Positions 8,461 to 17,297 of a stretch of 64,000 bases of DNA are shown here, in pieces; the stretch's first letter is position 1; each line of letters starts with the position of its first letter. Source of the stretch: CAVPJW01 sp963705525 (lineage in GTDB: Bacteria > Acidobacteriota > Vicinamibacteria > Vicinamibacterales > CAVPJW01); the NCBI GenBank assembly GCA_963705525.1, contig CAVPJW010000002.1:248001-312000 (forward strand), written 5' to 3'. A program made the translations under genes and the position numbers. Under the pieces are notes generated by a model that saw only the letters and a program-made list of their open reading frames with translations, did no database searches and was not told the DNA's origin.

Positions 8461-10825
8461 GCAGATCGTCGCTGACGACGGTGACCGTCGCGCGAGTCGG
8501 CGAGCCGATCGTGTAGCCCGCGCCAGAGTTCAGCGTGACAATGATGGTCTCGTCGGGCTCGACAAACGAATCGTCCAGCGGCGTTACTGGTATCGTCACC
8601 GACGAGTTGCCCGCGACCATCGTGGCGGAACCCGTCAGCGCCAGATAATCAGCACCCGGAGTGGCCGTTCCCGAGACGCTGAAGCGGACGATGAGATCGG
8701 CATCCACCGGACCCGTGCGGGTGAGCGTGATGACTCCCGGTGACAGGAGATGCTCCGTTGCCTGCGGCACCGCGGCATCGACCGAGACTGCGGGCAATGT
8801 TCCGCCCGACACGCAAGGCGCCGGCATCGTGAAATCGGCCACGACTGTGCTGTTGCCCGTGTCCTTCGTGTCGCGCGCGTCGGTTCCCATTCCCCGGCCG
8901 GCAAAGGCTTCCCACATCCGACAGTAGTTCGCGCTGCCGCCAGGATCGGCCGTCGGGTGCCTGATTGCGTCTGCCAGCAGCATCGCGTCGCGCATCTCGA
9001 GCATCGTCGGGCTCGATGGAGACAGCTTGAGGCCGTCGATATACAGCTGATAGACGTCGTGAATGCCGGCATCCTCGGATCCGCCCACCAGATCGGCGCG
9101 GAAGCGCTCGCGCACATCCCAGAGCGTATTCGCCCAGATCTCACCGTTGTCGTGCGGCTCGCAGAAGAGCAGAAAGAAGCAGAGCCAGTCTCCATAGGTC
9201 TTGCCGTTGATCTGCCGGATGCCTGTCGGCGGTGCCGCGTACTCGGCAAGCCTGGTATTTCCGTTGATGCTGTAGGCGAAGAAGTCACCGCCGCCTTCGC
9301 CCATAGCGGATGCCTCGGCGCCCGTGAATTCGCTGTTCAGTCGATTGCTGACACCGTGGTGGAATTCGTGGATCACGATGTCGGAGTCGTACGCGCCGTC
9401 CAGATCCGACGCGCCATCACTATCCACGTCGCTTGCCCAGCAGCCGGACCCATCCCAGAGAAACATGTTCATCGTCGGTTTCTGACCGTCGATGGGGGTC
9501 GAAAAATTGGCGTTATTACGTCCATTCGCGCGGGAAACGACGATGAGGTTGTCGCCGCCCGTGCCACCGCGGCCGAGATTGTCCGACTGAAAGTTTCCAG
9601 CGGCTTCGTCGAATCCCAGATCGTAGAAGAAGTCGTGGAGGAAATTGGCCAGGAAGAAGAGATGCGTTTCGGCGGAGCCGGACGTATTGAAGCCGAAGTC
9701 GAAGCGCCATTGACCTGTTTCGTCGGTGACGCCGAGCGCGCCCTCCTGGGTCGAGCTGCCCCTGAACACGTGGCTGTTGTTGCCGCTGAGACGCCCGGTA
9801 CTTCCGAGCACGGTTGACGCATCGATGAAGGGGGCGCTGAGCGAGCGAGACGCGAACCCGGCGATCGGCGGGCACCCATCCTGAGGATCGTTCGGCCCAG
9901 ACGAGGCGCTTCCTGTCGGGTGCTCGTCCGGCCGGCGGGCATCGAGCGCGCGGGTGGCGTCCGATTGCGCGATGGTGCCGACGCCGTCGCTGTACTGAAC
10001 CAGGTTTCGCCGATAGAGCGTCTCGCCTGTCGATGCGTCGATCAGTATTTCGTACGCCTGCGGGAAACCGGCTGGCTCCACGACCACGTGCCAGGCCAGG
10101 CGCGGTTCTGGGGCAGCCGGAAAGAACGTCAGGCGAACCGGGATATTCGATCTGAACGGGCCTGCCGCGAAGAGCGCCGCGCGGTCGGGGCCGGCCGGCC
10201 CGGTCATCCTGATCGGTACGATGTTCAACTCCGGTCGCACATCGTGGGCTGCCGTGATGATCGCCTGTTCGGCGGTGAGCGCCGGCACCGCCGTTCGCCG
10301 TCGCCATGGCATGGTCGAATTGGAGATCGACATCACACGACCCGAGCGATCCATGTGTACCGCGAGGCGCGCGCCAAACACGCGAATGCCATCAGCCACC
10401 TGGCCGAGGTCCAGATGGACGAGCTGTTCGTTGGCGCTCGCGTACTGTCTCAGGGTGACCAGGCTGTCAAGAGTCGCGTCGTCGAGGCCGAACAGGTCGC
10501 GATTGGTGCGAAGGAATCGCAGTCCGATCGCGCGCTTGATTTCGGAGCTCGGCGTCGACAGCGGTCGGTGGCTCGCGTGCAGCTGTCGAACCGATCCCGT
10601 CACGCGATCAAATCGGACCAGCAGTTCGGGAAGGCGGCGACGCATGCGCGCAATCGCGTCGCGGACAGTTTCCGGCACCGGCGACGGTGGTGATTCGTTG
10701 CGAAGATCGAAATCCGGCAGGACGCGATCGGATTCGCGAGGCTTCTGGATGCCTCTTGCCGCATCTGGAATAAATACCGCGACAAAGAGCAGCACGCCGA
10801 GCCGCAGGGCGCTTCGGCAGGACAT
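7055..10825 (-). CDS. Secreted M36 (fungalysin-type) metallopeptidase with Calx-beta and four CARDB repeats
   Basis: A 1256-residue secreted protease when started at the ATG 10823-10825, which opens a clear signal peptide (MSCRSALRLGVLLF and onward). The longer open frame to 11038 lacks a signal and is unlikely. Order: signal; FTP-type propeptide; M36 catalytic domain with zinc motif HEFHHG (about residue 485) and downstream GEGGGDFFAYSI carrying the third ligand Glu; an HDNGEIWANTLWDVR region typical of M36; a Calx-beta module (SVSGTATPGADYLAL); then four CARDB domains each starting DL(I/V)VS. CARDB and Calx-beta probably bind cell surface or substrate. It ends tail-to-tail with the M28 gene. 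Fungalysin relatives are endopeptidases activated by propeptide removal. Confidence 0.92.
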   Translation of the reverse strand: MSCRSALRLGVLLFVAVFIPDAARGIQKPRESDRVLPDFDLRNESPPSPVPETVRDAIARMRRRLPELLVRFDRVTGSVRQLHASHRPLSTPSSEIKRAIGLRFLRTNRDLFGLDDATLDSLVTLRQYASANEQLVHLDLGQVADGIRVFGARLAVHMDRSGRVMSISNSTMPWRRRTAVPALTAEQAIITAAHDVRPELNIVPIRMTGPAGPDRAALFAAGPFRSNIPVRLTFFPAAPEPRLAWHVVVEPAGFPQAYEILIDASTGETLYRRNLVQYSDGVGTIAQSDATRALDARRPDEHPTGSASSGPNDPQDGCPPIAGFASRSLSAPFIDASTVLGSTGRLSGNNSHVFRGSSTQEGALGVTDETGQWRFDFGFNTSGSAETHLFFLANFLHDFFYDLGFDEAAGNFQSDNLGRGGTGGDNLIVVSRANGRNNANFSTPIDGQKPTMNMFLWDGSGCWASDVDSDGASDLDGAYDSDIVIHEFHHGVSNRLNSEFTGAEASAMGEGGGDFFAYSINGNTRLAEYAAPPTGIRQINGKTYGDWLCFFLLFCEPHDNGEIWANTLWDVRERFRADLVGGSEDAGIHDVYQLYIDGLKLSPSSPTMLEMRDAMLLADAIRHPTADPGGSANYCRMWEAFAGRGMGTDARDTKDTGNSTVVADFTMPAPCVSGGTLPAVSVDAAVPQATEHLLSPGVITLTRTGPVDADLIVRFSVSGTATPGADYLALTGSATMVAGNSSVTIPVTPLDDSFVEPDETIIVTLNSGAGYTIGSPTRATVTVVSDDLQPDLIVSALSVSPNVAPGGTMQIADTTSNPGGGAAGASGTRFYLSRNLIVDAADVVLGERSVPPLEPAGASGGVTVVTIPSDTAAGTYYLLARADAGNAVQETQEANNLRLTAVQVGGDLIVSAFSAPSIVEPGSTISVMDTTRNQGAGDLGASVTQFYLSTNFLLDGTDTLIGSRTVPALSAGGASTTSSLVALPTNLTSGSYYLIARADGLDGVAETQETNNTRFASVLIGADLIVSALTGPVSAAPGSSVAFTDATRNQGAAPAQASQTTLYLSNNAVLDASDTSIGSRAVPALAAGAINSGATLATLPAELSTGTYYVFARADAGDSVVEAVETNNTRVTTLMIGPDLVVSLFSAPTSAVSGSGVAITDTTRNQGFGQTMPSVTRFYLSTNLLLDAGDVALGGRAVAGLASGTSSAGTSLVMIPAGLQPATYFLIAKADADGGVSETQENNNLNYRALQVTAPR

Positions 10826-10826
10826 A

Positions 10827-10892
10827 GTTGCCCGTCGCTCGCAGGGACGGGCAACGGCGTGATGTGCGAGTTTCACGCCAACCCCGCACATC
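10827..10892 (-). promoter_or_regulatory. Structured 5' leader of the M36 peptidase: pseudoknot-capable arms plus perfect hairpin
   Basis: Directly before the M36 ATG there is a perfect 10-bp hairpin (GTTGCCCGTC at 10827-10836 with GACGGGCAAC at 10846-10855; 9-base loop). Immediately upstream are two interleaved complementary pairs: GGCGTGA 10856-10862 with TCACGCC 10873-10879, and GATGTGCG 10861-10868 with CGCACATC 10885-10892. Their order (A, B, A', B') allows an H-type pseudoknot or two mutually exclusive stems. It does not match a riboswitch consensus I can recall. Confidence 0.45.
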
Positions 10893-11192
10893 GCATCTTC
10901 CCGAGAGAAATCGCGCGATTCGAGGCTGAGCTGGGTCCGCGGCGCTGACAGTTTTGTCGGAGCCGGACCAGAACTCTGTGCGCGAAGGCGCGACCCGTCG
11001 ACAGATTGATCGAGGTTCCGACGTTCGGTCGTTGACAAGCGCCAGCGGCAGGTTTAGCTTCTTGACAGGTTTTCGAGACGTCGCCTTGTCTCCAATTGTC
11101 TCTGGCAGAGGGAGTTATGCGTCCATGTAGGGCCTGTGACCTCTACTGACCGCCGCGTGATTCGCCCGTTACATGACAGGGGAGAGCGAACG
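10893..11192. promoter_or_regulatory. Divergent intergenic region with plus-strand sigma70-like promoter
   Basis: No gene is supported here. On the plus strand TTGACA (11032-11037), a 17-base spacer and TAGCTT (11055-11060) form a good promoter for the aminotransferase. A second TTGACA lies at 11062-11067. Just downstream is a short dyad, GAGAC ... GTCTC, with a second GTCTC close behind, which may be an operator. Confidence 0.45.
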
Positions 11193-12539
11193 ATGAGTAC
11201 AGCACAGCAGGGATTGTCGCGTCGGGGCTTCCTCGGAAGTTCGGTGGCCGCGGCCGTCGGAGGGTTGTCGGCAGGCGTGCTTCCCATCAAGGTGCGCGCG
11301 GCTTCGCAGGGAATGCCGTCGGTGGCGTTGCCCCTCGATCGTCTGAAGCCCACGGGCCCGCTCGACGAAGCGTACTGGTGGAAGGTGCGCGCGCAGTTCA
11401 ACATGATGGACGGCCTCACGTTCATGAACAACGGCACGCTCGGACCGGTGCCCCATGTCGTCTCGGAAGCCAACGAGCGCTACTTTCGCGAAATCAGCGA
11501 AGATCCCACCAACGGCTATCGACGGGAAGATCTCGATGTCGTGCGCGAGAGAGTGGCCGCCTTCGTCGGCGTCACCGCGGACGAGATCGCACTGACGCGG
11601 AGCACGACCGAAGGCATGAACACCTTTGCTCACGGTCTCGACTGGCGCGAAGGCGATGAGGTCATCATGTGCACGCACGAGCATGGTGGCGGCATCGGCC
11701 CGTATAAGGCTCTCCAGGCTCGCAAGGGCATCAAGATCGTGACCATCGAGATTCCCTCGCCGGCTGAGAGCGTGGATCAGATCCTGGGCATCTACGAGAA
11801 GGCGATTACGCCGAAGACCCGCCTCATCATGGTCAGCCACGTGCCGTACGTGACGGGCACGGTGATGCCGGTCAAGGAACTCTCGGATCTCGCGCACAGG
11901 AAGGGCCTCCTGATCTCGGTGGACGGCGCGCATCCGCTCGGCATGATGGATCTGAACATCAAGGATCTCGGCTGCGACCATTACGCCGCGGCCGGTCAGA
12001 AGTGGCTTCTCGCGGGCACGGGCACCGGGGTCTCCTACATCCGACGCGATCTCCAAGCGAAGGTCTGGCCGCTCATGGGCTACGCGGATCCGAGTGAAGA
12101 CCGTGAGGCCGCCAAGGGGGCGCGGAAGTACGAGCTCTTCGGCCAGCGCGACGTCCCCTCGGCTCTCGGCATGGCCGCGGCGATCGAGCTGCAGCAGACG
12201 ATCGGATCGAAGAACATCGAAGCGCGCGATCGCGAGCTGAGCACGCGATTCCGCGCCGGCCTGAAGGAGATTCCGGGCGTGAAGGTCTGGACGCCCAGCG
12301 ATCCGAAGCTCTCCTGCGGGTTGACACTGTTCTCCGTGCGCGACATCAAGATGGAGACGGTGCAGAAGTCCATCATGCAGCGCGATCGCATCTACATCCG
12401 GACGATGGGGACCGGCAAGTTGAACGCGTGCCGGGCCGCCACGCACATCTACAACATGCCGGAGGATGTGGATCGCCTGCTCGCCTCCGTCCGCTACGTA
12501 TCCGAGCACGCCGATCAGTTGACGACGACCGCCGGGTAG
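11193..12539 (+). CDS. Tat-exported class V aminotransferase-fold PLP enzyme (second copy)
   Basis: A 448-residue intact paralogue of the gene at 1693. The start at ATG 11193 has GGGGAG nine bases upstream. A twin-arginine signal LSRRGFLGSS is followed by a hydrophobic stretch, so the enzyme is probably periplasmic. Core features are FMNNGTLGP, the SVDGAHP Asp that contacts the pyridine nitrogen, and the PLP-binding lysine in AGQKWLLAGTGTG. It resembles isopenicillin-N epimerase/cysteine-desulfurase-like proteins. It stands alone between its own promoter and a strong terminator-like hairpin, so it appears monocistronic. True substrate is unknown. Confidence 0.88.
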   Translation: MSTAQQGLSRRGFLGSSVAAAVGGLSAGVLPIKVRAASQGMPSVALPLDRLKPTGPLDEAYWWKVRAQFNMMDGLTFMNNGTLGPVPHVVSEANERYFREISEDPTNGYRREDLDVVRERVAAFVGVTADEIALTRSTTEGMNTFAHGLDWREGDEVIMCTHEHGGGIGPYKALQARKGIKIVTIEIPSPAESVDQILGIYEKAITPKTRLIMVSHVPYVTGTVMPVKELSDLAHRKGLLISVDGAHPLGMMDLNIKDLGCDHYAAAGQKWLLAGTGTGVSYIRRDLQAKVWPLMGYADPSEDREAAKGARKYELFGQRDVPSALGMAAAIELQQTIGSKNIEARDRELSTRFRAGLKEIPGVKVWTPSDPKLSCGLTLFSVRDIKMETVQKSIMQRDRIYIRTMGTGKLNACRAATHIYNMPEDVDRLLASVRYVSEHADQLTTTAG

Positions 12540-12553
12540 GCGGCCGCGGCCTC

Positions 12554-12592
12554 GAGAACGTGCCGAGGGGATACCCGCCCCGGCACGTTCTC
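12554..12592 (+). terminator. Rho-independent-like terminator hairpin
   Basis: A perfect 12-bp stem (GAGAACGTGCCG at 12554-12565 pairing with CGGCACGTTCTC at 12581-12592) starts 15 bases after the aminotransferase stop. The inner loop can pair further (GGG/CCC). The downstream T-run is weak (CTTTTCC about 15 bases on), so termination efficiency is uncertain. Confidence 0.6.
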
Positions 12593-12684
12593 AACCTCCC
12601 GCACCTTTTCCAGAATCCACGATCGCACTGACGCCATCAGCAGCCGTTGTAGTATTCGGCTGCCATTCTTTCGTGGAGGTCGCC

Positions 12685-13143
12685 GTGCCAGTGGAGATAG
12701 ACGCCGCCACTGTCGAGGAGCAGGAGTGGGCGGCCGTTCTCATGTCTCGATCGGAACCCTGGATGCGATTGGGACGGGGCCTCTCGCTCTGTCGCCAGGC
12801 CTTTCAGCGGCCGGAGCATTCAAGTTTCGTGGCCAGGCTCGATGGACAGCCGGTAGGCTTCGTCATCGTTCAGGCACGAGGCCTCGCGGGGTCGCCCTAC
12901 ATTCCTTCGATCGGTGTTGACGATCGTTACCGAAGCCAGGGCGTGGGTGCCGCGCTCATCGAGTACGTCGAGAATCACGTCAGGCGGGATGCCCGCCACC
13001 TCTTTCTCTGTGTTTCGTCCTTCAATGCGCGGGCCCGCGTGTTCTACGAGCGCCAGGGCTTCAGGGCGGTCGGGGAATTCCCGGACTACATCGTGGATGG
13101 TGCCTCCGAGATCCTCATGCATAAGCGGCTGGACCGACGGTGA
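12685..13143 (+). CDS. GNAT-family N-acetyltransferase
   Basis: About 152 residues with GNAT fold signatures: the central strand and acetyl-CoA loop region IPSIGVDDRYRSQGVGAAL (Q-x-x-G-x-G/A near residue 90), then FLCVSSFNARARVFYERQGF, the usual C-terminal N-x-x-A-x-x-F-Y-x-x-x-G-F. The GTG at 12685 is preferred because GGAGGT lies at 12675-12680; GTG 12691 is possible and GTG 12673 would sit on the ribosome site. Its stop overlaps the GTG of the MFS gene (GTGA), suggesting coupling. Substrate amine unknown. Confidence 0.85.
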   Translation: MPVEIDAATVEEQEWAAVLMSRSEPWMRLGRGLSLCRQAFQRPEHSSFVARLDGQPVGFVIVQARGLAGSPYIPSIGVDDRYRSQGVGAALIEYVENHVRRDARHLFLCVSSFNARARVFYERQGFRAVGEFPDYIVDGASEILMHKRLDRR

Positions 13144-14396
13144 ACCCGTCCTCCCGACGGCTCGTCTGGCTGTTGTCGGCGACCGCGACCGCCAGCTATC
13201 TCTGCCGCGTCAACGCGTCGATTGCCGGCGCGCTCTTGATGCGCGACTTCGGTTTGAGCCAGGTGGAGATGGGGCGGGTCTTCAGTGCCTTTCTGCTCGG
13301 CTACGCGCTCTGTCAGATTCCAGGCGGCGCGCTGGCCGACAGATGGGGAGCCCGGCGCGTGCTGATGGTGTCGGCGTGGTGGTGGGTCATCGTCACGTGG
13401 CTGCAGGCGATGGTCGGGTCGACCTTCTTGCCGGTGCCCGCGGGCGCGGCCGTCGGAGCGCTTCTCGTCCTGAGATTCCTCCTGGGTGTCGGTGAGGCGC
13501 CGACGTTTCCGGCAGCCGCCCAGGGCGTTTCGCGTTGGGTCCCGCCGGCCGCGCGTGGCAGTGCGAACGGCATGGTTGTGGCCGCGATCGGCCTGGGATC
13601 CGCGATCGCGCCGCCGCTCGTCTCGGCCGTGATGGTGCGATCGGGCTGGCGCGTCGCGATGGCGGTCTCGGCTATGCCGTCGCTGGTGGTCGCGCTTCTC
13701 TGGCGGGCGATTCCCTCGCCCGTGGACGTGTTCGGCTCCTCTGCGGATTCAGCCAGTCAACGGCGCGGCGCCGGCGCGCCGCGGCGGTTTCGCGATCTGA
13801 CCTTCCTCACGCTGAGCTATACGCTTCAGGGTTACGTCGGATACATCTTCGTCTTCTGGTTCTACCTCTACCTGGTGCAGGTGCGTCACTTCGATCTCCT
13901 GCGCGGCGCGATCGTCAGCAGCCTGCCGTGGATCCTGTCGATTGTGTCCATACCCCTGGGTGGCGCCGTTTCAGACTGGCTTGTCGCGGGGCGACCGGGC
14001 CCGGTATGGGGTCGCCGCATCGTCCCGCTTGTCGGCCTCGTAGGCTCGGGTGTTTTTATTTCGGTCGGGGCGCGAGCGGTCAGCCCATATTTGGCGGCGG
14101 GCTATCTCGCCGTTGCGACGGCGCTCGTGCTGTCAGTCGAAGGGCCCTTCTGGGCGACGATGACCGAACTGGCCGGTCCGAAGACGGGTCTCGCCGGCGG
14201 CGTCATGAACATGGGCAGCAACCTGGGCGGGTTCATTTCTCCGATGCTGACGCCGGTCCTCGCGACCCGGATCGGGTGGGAAGGCGCGCTCGACGTGGCG
14301 GCAGCCATTTCCGTCCTGGGTGGCGTGCTGTGGCTCGGCATCTCCCCAATGTTGGAGACGGCAATCGTTCAGGGCCGAGGCGTTCGGAAGGATTGA
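13140..14396 (+). CDS. MFS transporter (anion:cation symporter-like)
   Basis: A 418-residue protein with about 12 membrane helices. The segment GLSQVEMGRVFSAFLLGYA followed by IPGGALADRWGARRVL contains the MFS loop 2-3 signature G..ADR.G.R. The pattern resembles the ACS/phthalate-permease group that moves organic anions. GTG start overlaps the preceding GNAT stop. An acetyltransferase coupled to an exporter or importer may modify the transported compound, but that is inference. Confidence 0.88.
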   Translation: MNPSSRRLVWLLSATATASYLCRVNASIAGALLMRDFGLSQVEMGRVFSAFLLGYALCQIPGGALADRWGARRVLMVSAWWWVIVTWLQAMVGSTFLPVPAGAAVGALLVLRFLLGVGEAPTFPAAAQGVSRWVPPAARGSANGMVVAAIGLGSAIAPPLVSAVMVRSGWRVAMAVSAMPSLVVALLWRAIPSPVDVFGSSADSASQRRGAGAPRRFRDLTFLTLSYTLQGYVGYIFVFWFYLYLVQVRHFDLLRGAIVSSLPWILSIVSIPLGGAVSDWLVAGRPGPVWGRRIVPLVGLVGSGVFISVGARAVSPYLAAGYLAVATALVLSVEGPFWATMTELAGPKTGLAGGVMNMGSNLGGFISPMLTPVLATRIGWEGALDVAAAISVLGGVLWLGISPMLETAIVQGRGVRKD

Positions 14397-14430
14397 CCCC
14401 GCGAAGCAAGCCGCAGCGTGATTTGCCGCG

Positions 14431-16125
14431 TCAGCGGCCCGCGACGCCTCCATCGGGATCCCGCCGATCGGCACTCCCTTCGAGCAGGTTGTCCTGGGCG
14501 TTGCAGATGATGACGTTGGCGGTGCCGATGTGATTGACGACTTCCAGAGTATGTCCCAGAGCGGTGAGCCGGGCTACCGTATCGGGCGAGAGCGCATGCT
14601 TCTCGAATTGAATGACGTCGGGAAGCCATTGATGGTGAAAACGGCCGGCGTCCACGAGCTCCTGCGCATTCATCCCGAAGTCGATGGCATTGATGATGGT
14701 CTGCAGCACCGTGTTGATGATGGTGCGGCCACCCGGGCTTCCCGTCACCATGAAGAGCGCTCCGTCCTTGGTGACGATCGTGGGTGTCATACTCGAAAGC
14801 ATCCGCTTCCCGCGCGCGGCGAGGTTGGGCCTGGTGCCAATCAAGCCCTGGGCGGTCGTCAACCCGGGCGCTGCATTGAAGTCGCCCATCTCGCTGTTCA
14901 GCAGAAAGCCCGCGCCCGGCACCACGATGAATGACCCGTAGCCGCCGTAGATCCCCTCGAGAGTGTAGGTCACCGACACGGCGTTCCGGTCGGCATCGAC
15001 GATCGAGAAGTGCGTGGTGTCCTGGCTTTCGACCGGCCAGTCGAACGAATCGGGCGTCGAGCGCGAGGCGTGTTCCAGATTGATGGACTTGCGCAGCTCG
15101 GCGGCGTAGGCCTTCGATGTCAGGCGATCGAGCGGGATCGAGGTGAAATCTGGATCGCCCAGGTATCGGGCGCGATCGGAGTACGCCCGGCGCATCGCCT
15201 CAGTCATCAAATGGACGGTGCGGGCTCCGTGAAAACCCGACGCGGCGAGATCGTATTCCTCGAGGATGTTCAGCATTTCGACGAGCGCGATGCCGCCCGA
15301 GCTGATGGGCGGCATCGAGAGGATTTCGTATCCCCGATAGGTCCCGCGGACGGGGACGCGTTTCCGCGCCTGATAGGCGCGCAGGTCTTTCTCATTGATC
15401 AAGCCTCCCAGCCTGGCCATTTCACGCGCGATCAGCCGGGCAGTCTCGCCCTCATAGAATCCACCCGGCCCATCACTCGCGATGCGTGCGAGCGTGCGAG
15501 CCAGGTCGGGTTGCCGAAGCGTGTCGCCGGTCTGCCAGGGGCGTCCTTCGTGTGTGAACTGCGCGATCGACGCTGGATATCGCGTCATGTGCGGGACAGC
15601 CCATGCGAACGACCTCGTCAGTCCGTCCGTCACCTCGAAGCCGTCTCGAGCCAGGCCGATTGCCGGGTCAACGAGTCGACGCCACGGAAGCTTGCCGTGC
15701 TCGCTCCACGCGAGATGAAGGCCCGCGACCGTTCCCGGGACGCCCACCGACAGTGGACTGTCGTGGTGGCGATCGGGATCGTATTTTCCGTTTTTCAGCC
15801 ACATCGTCGGCGTGGCACGGGCTGGGGCCGTTTCGCGAAAGTCATACGCCTCGCCCTGACCCGCCGCCGACCGGAACATGAGAAAGCCTCCGCCTCCGAT
15901 GTTCCCCGCGGTCGGATGCGTGACGGCCAGCGCGAACGCCGTTGCGACGGCTGCGTCGATGGCATTCCCTCCGTCGGCCATGACATCGGAACCCACGCGC
16001 GACGCGATAGCACTCTGCGACGTCACGGCGAAGCGCCGGAGACGAACCGGTTCCGACCCGACGCCGAGGAAGGCGGCCTCGGCGGAGACGAGGAGGACAA
16101 TCGTCAGCAGCACTATTTGTTTCAT
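14431..16125 (-). CDS. ggt: Gamma-glutamyltransferase
   Basis: A 564-residue precursor with an N-terminal signal peptide (KQIVLLTIVLLVSAEAAF), so periplasmic or secreted. Family motifs are present: ADGGNAIDAAVA, HPTAGNIGGGGFLM, MPPISSGGIA, and the self-cleavage site before the catalytic Thr in SQDTTHFSIVD (about residue 370). The small-subunit oxyanion region MTPTIV and TGSPGGRTI are also present. It cleaves the gamma-glutamyl bond of glutathione and related compounds by hydrolysis or transpeptidation. Length is normal. GGAGC lies upstream of the ATG. It is convergent with the MFS gene and divergent from the serine-hydrolase homologue. Confidence 0.93.
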   Translation of the reverse strand: MKQIVLLTIVLLVSAEAAFLGVGSEPVRLRRFAVTSQSAIASRVGSDVMADGGNAIDAAVATAFALAVTHPTAGNIGGGGFLMFRSAAGQGEAYDFRETAPARATPTMWLKNGKYDPDRHHDSPLSVGVPGTVAGLHLAWSEHGKLPWRRLVDPAIGLARDGFEVTDGLTRSFAWAVPHMTRYPASIAQFTHEGRPWQTGDTLRQPDLARTLARIASDGPGGFYEGETARLIAREMARLGGLINEKDLRAYQARKRVPVRGTYRGYEILSMPPISSGGIALVEMLNILEEYDLAASGFHGARTVHLMTEAMRRAYSDRARYLGDPDFTSIPLDRLTSKAYAAELRKSINLEHASRSTPDSFDWPVESQDTTHFSIVDADRNAVSVTYTLEGIYGGYGSFIVVPGAGFLLNSEMGDFNAAPGLTTAQGLIGTRPNLAARGKRMLSSMTPTIVTKDGALFMVTGSPGGRTIINTVLQTIINAIDFGMNAQELVDAGRFHHQWLPDVIQFEKHALSPDTVARLTALGHTLEVVNHIGTANVIICNAQDNLLEGSADRRDPDGGVAGR

Positions 16126-16200
16126 GTCGCGCGCTCCGTTCGGCTGCCGATTATGTCATCACTCCGGAACGCGAAACTGGAGTAAAGTGATTCGAGGTGT

Positions 16201-17256
16201 ATGCGACTACGGGCCACGGCTCTCGTTGTCGGACTCGTGATCGTGGGCGGTGGTCGACCTGCGGCGCAGCAAGACTTTCTCCTTGAACGGTTTGCGCAGT
16301 ATCTCGATTCGCTGCGCAGGCAAGCCGGCATCCCGGGCCTCTCCGTCGCCATCCGTCAGGACGACCGCGTCGTCTGGGAAGCGGGCTTTGGATATCAGGA
16401 TCTAGAAGCCCAGATCCCGGCGACACCCGACACGCCGTATCACGTCATCGGTCTCACCCAGACCTTCACGGCCGGCATGGTGCTCAAGTGCGTCGAGCGC
16501 GGACTGCTCGATCTCGACGAGCCCATGCGGACGTTCATGCCGAGCTTTCCCGAACCTGAAGCACAAATTCACCACGTCCTCAGCCACACATCGGGCCATC
16601 CTCCCGGCGAGTCGTTCAACTACAGTCTTGGCCGCTTCAGCACACTCGATTCGGTCGTTGAGGGCTGCACGCACCAGACTTACCGACTTGCGCTCGCGCG
16701 CGTGCTCGATTCACTCGCGATGCGCGATTCAGTGCCGGGCGAGGACGTGGAAGACGCCTCGGTTGTGCCGAGCGGATCCTTCGATAGGCGGGCGCTCAGC
16801 CGGTACGCCGACATCCTGAGTCGCCTTGCGAAGCCGTACGCCGTGAGCAGGGGACGAGCAACACCCTCGTCTTACCCCTCCCATGAAATCAACGCCTCGA
16901 CGGGACTCATTTCGACCGTTCGTGATCTCGCGAAGTACGATGCCGGCATCGACGAGTCGGATGTGCTCGATCCCGAAACGCTCGAGCTGGCCTGGACGAA
17001 TGCGCGCGCCAACGACGGCAGAGTGCTGCCTCATGGGCTCGGCTGGTTCGTTCAGATGTATTCTGGAGAGAAAGTCGTCTGGCAATTCGGCGAGTGGAAG
17101 CGCGCTTGTTCGGCTCTCATCCTGAAGGTGCCCGATCGACACCTGACGCTCATTCTGCTGGCAAACAGCGACGGCCTCACCGCTCCATTCGATCTGAGCG
17201 AGGGAGACGTCACCAACTCACTCTTCGCCAGAACATTCCTGGGTCTTTTCCTCTGA
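16201..17256 (+). CDS. Class C beta-lactamase-fold protein lacking the SxxK catalytic dyad (probable pseudoenzyme)
   Basis: A 351-residue exported protein (signal near residues 1-23, cleavage around AAQQ). The fold is recognisable from GIPGLSVAIRQDDRVVWEAGFGYQD, a membrane of helices, a VLSHTSGHPPG turn, GLISTVRDLAKYDAGID and GLGWFVQ. At the catalytic position the family has S-x-x-K followed by TFTA; here residues 84-87 read G-L-T-Q followed by TFTA, so both the nucleophilic Ser and general-base Lys are absent. The rest is undamaged, which argues for a retained non-catalytic role such as ligand binding. The adjacent barrel gene starts 41 bases later. Confidence 0.8.
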   Translation: MRLRATALVVGLVIVGGGRPAAQQDFLLERFAQYLDSLRRQAGIPGLSVAIRQDDRVVWEAGFGYQDLEAQIPATPDTPYHVIGLTQTFTAGMVLKCVERGLLDLDEPMRTFMPSFPEPEAQIHHVLSHTSGHPPGESFNYSLGRFSTLDSVVEGCTHQTYRLALARVLDSLAMRDSVPGEDVEDASVVPSGSFDRRALSRYADILSRLAKPYAVSRGRATPSSYPSHEINASTGLISTVRDLAKYDAGIDESDVLDPETLELAWTNARANDGRVLPHGLGWFVQMYSGEKVVWQFGEWKRACSALILKVPDRHLTLILLANSDGLTAPFDLSEGDVTNSLFARTFLGLFL

Positions 17257-17297
17257 GCGAGCTCGCGGGAGGTGAGCACGCTCGGCCCGAACGGCAC

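Noticed and set aside
10826..11038. N-terminal extension of the M36 gene
   Set aside because: It would put 71 non-conserved residues before a proper signal peptide and runs through the structured leader.
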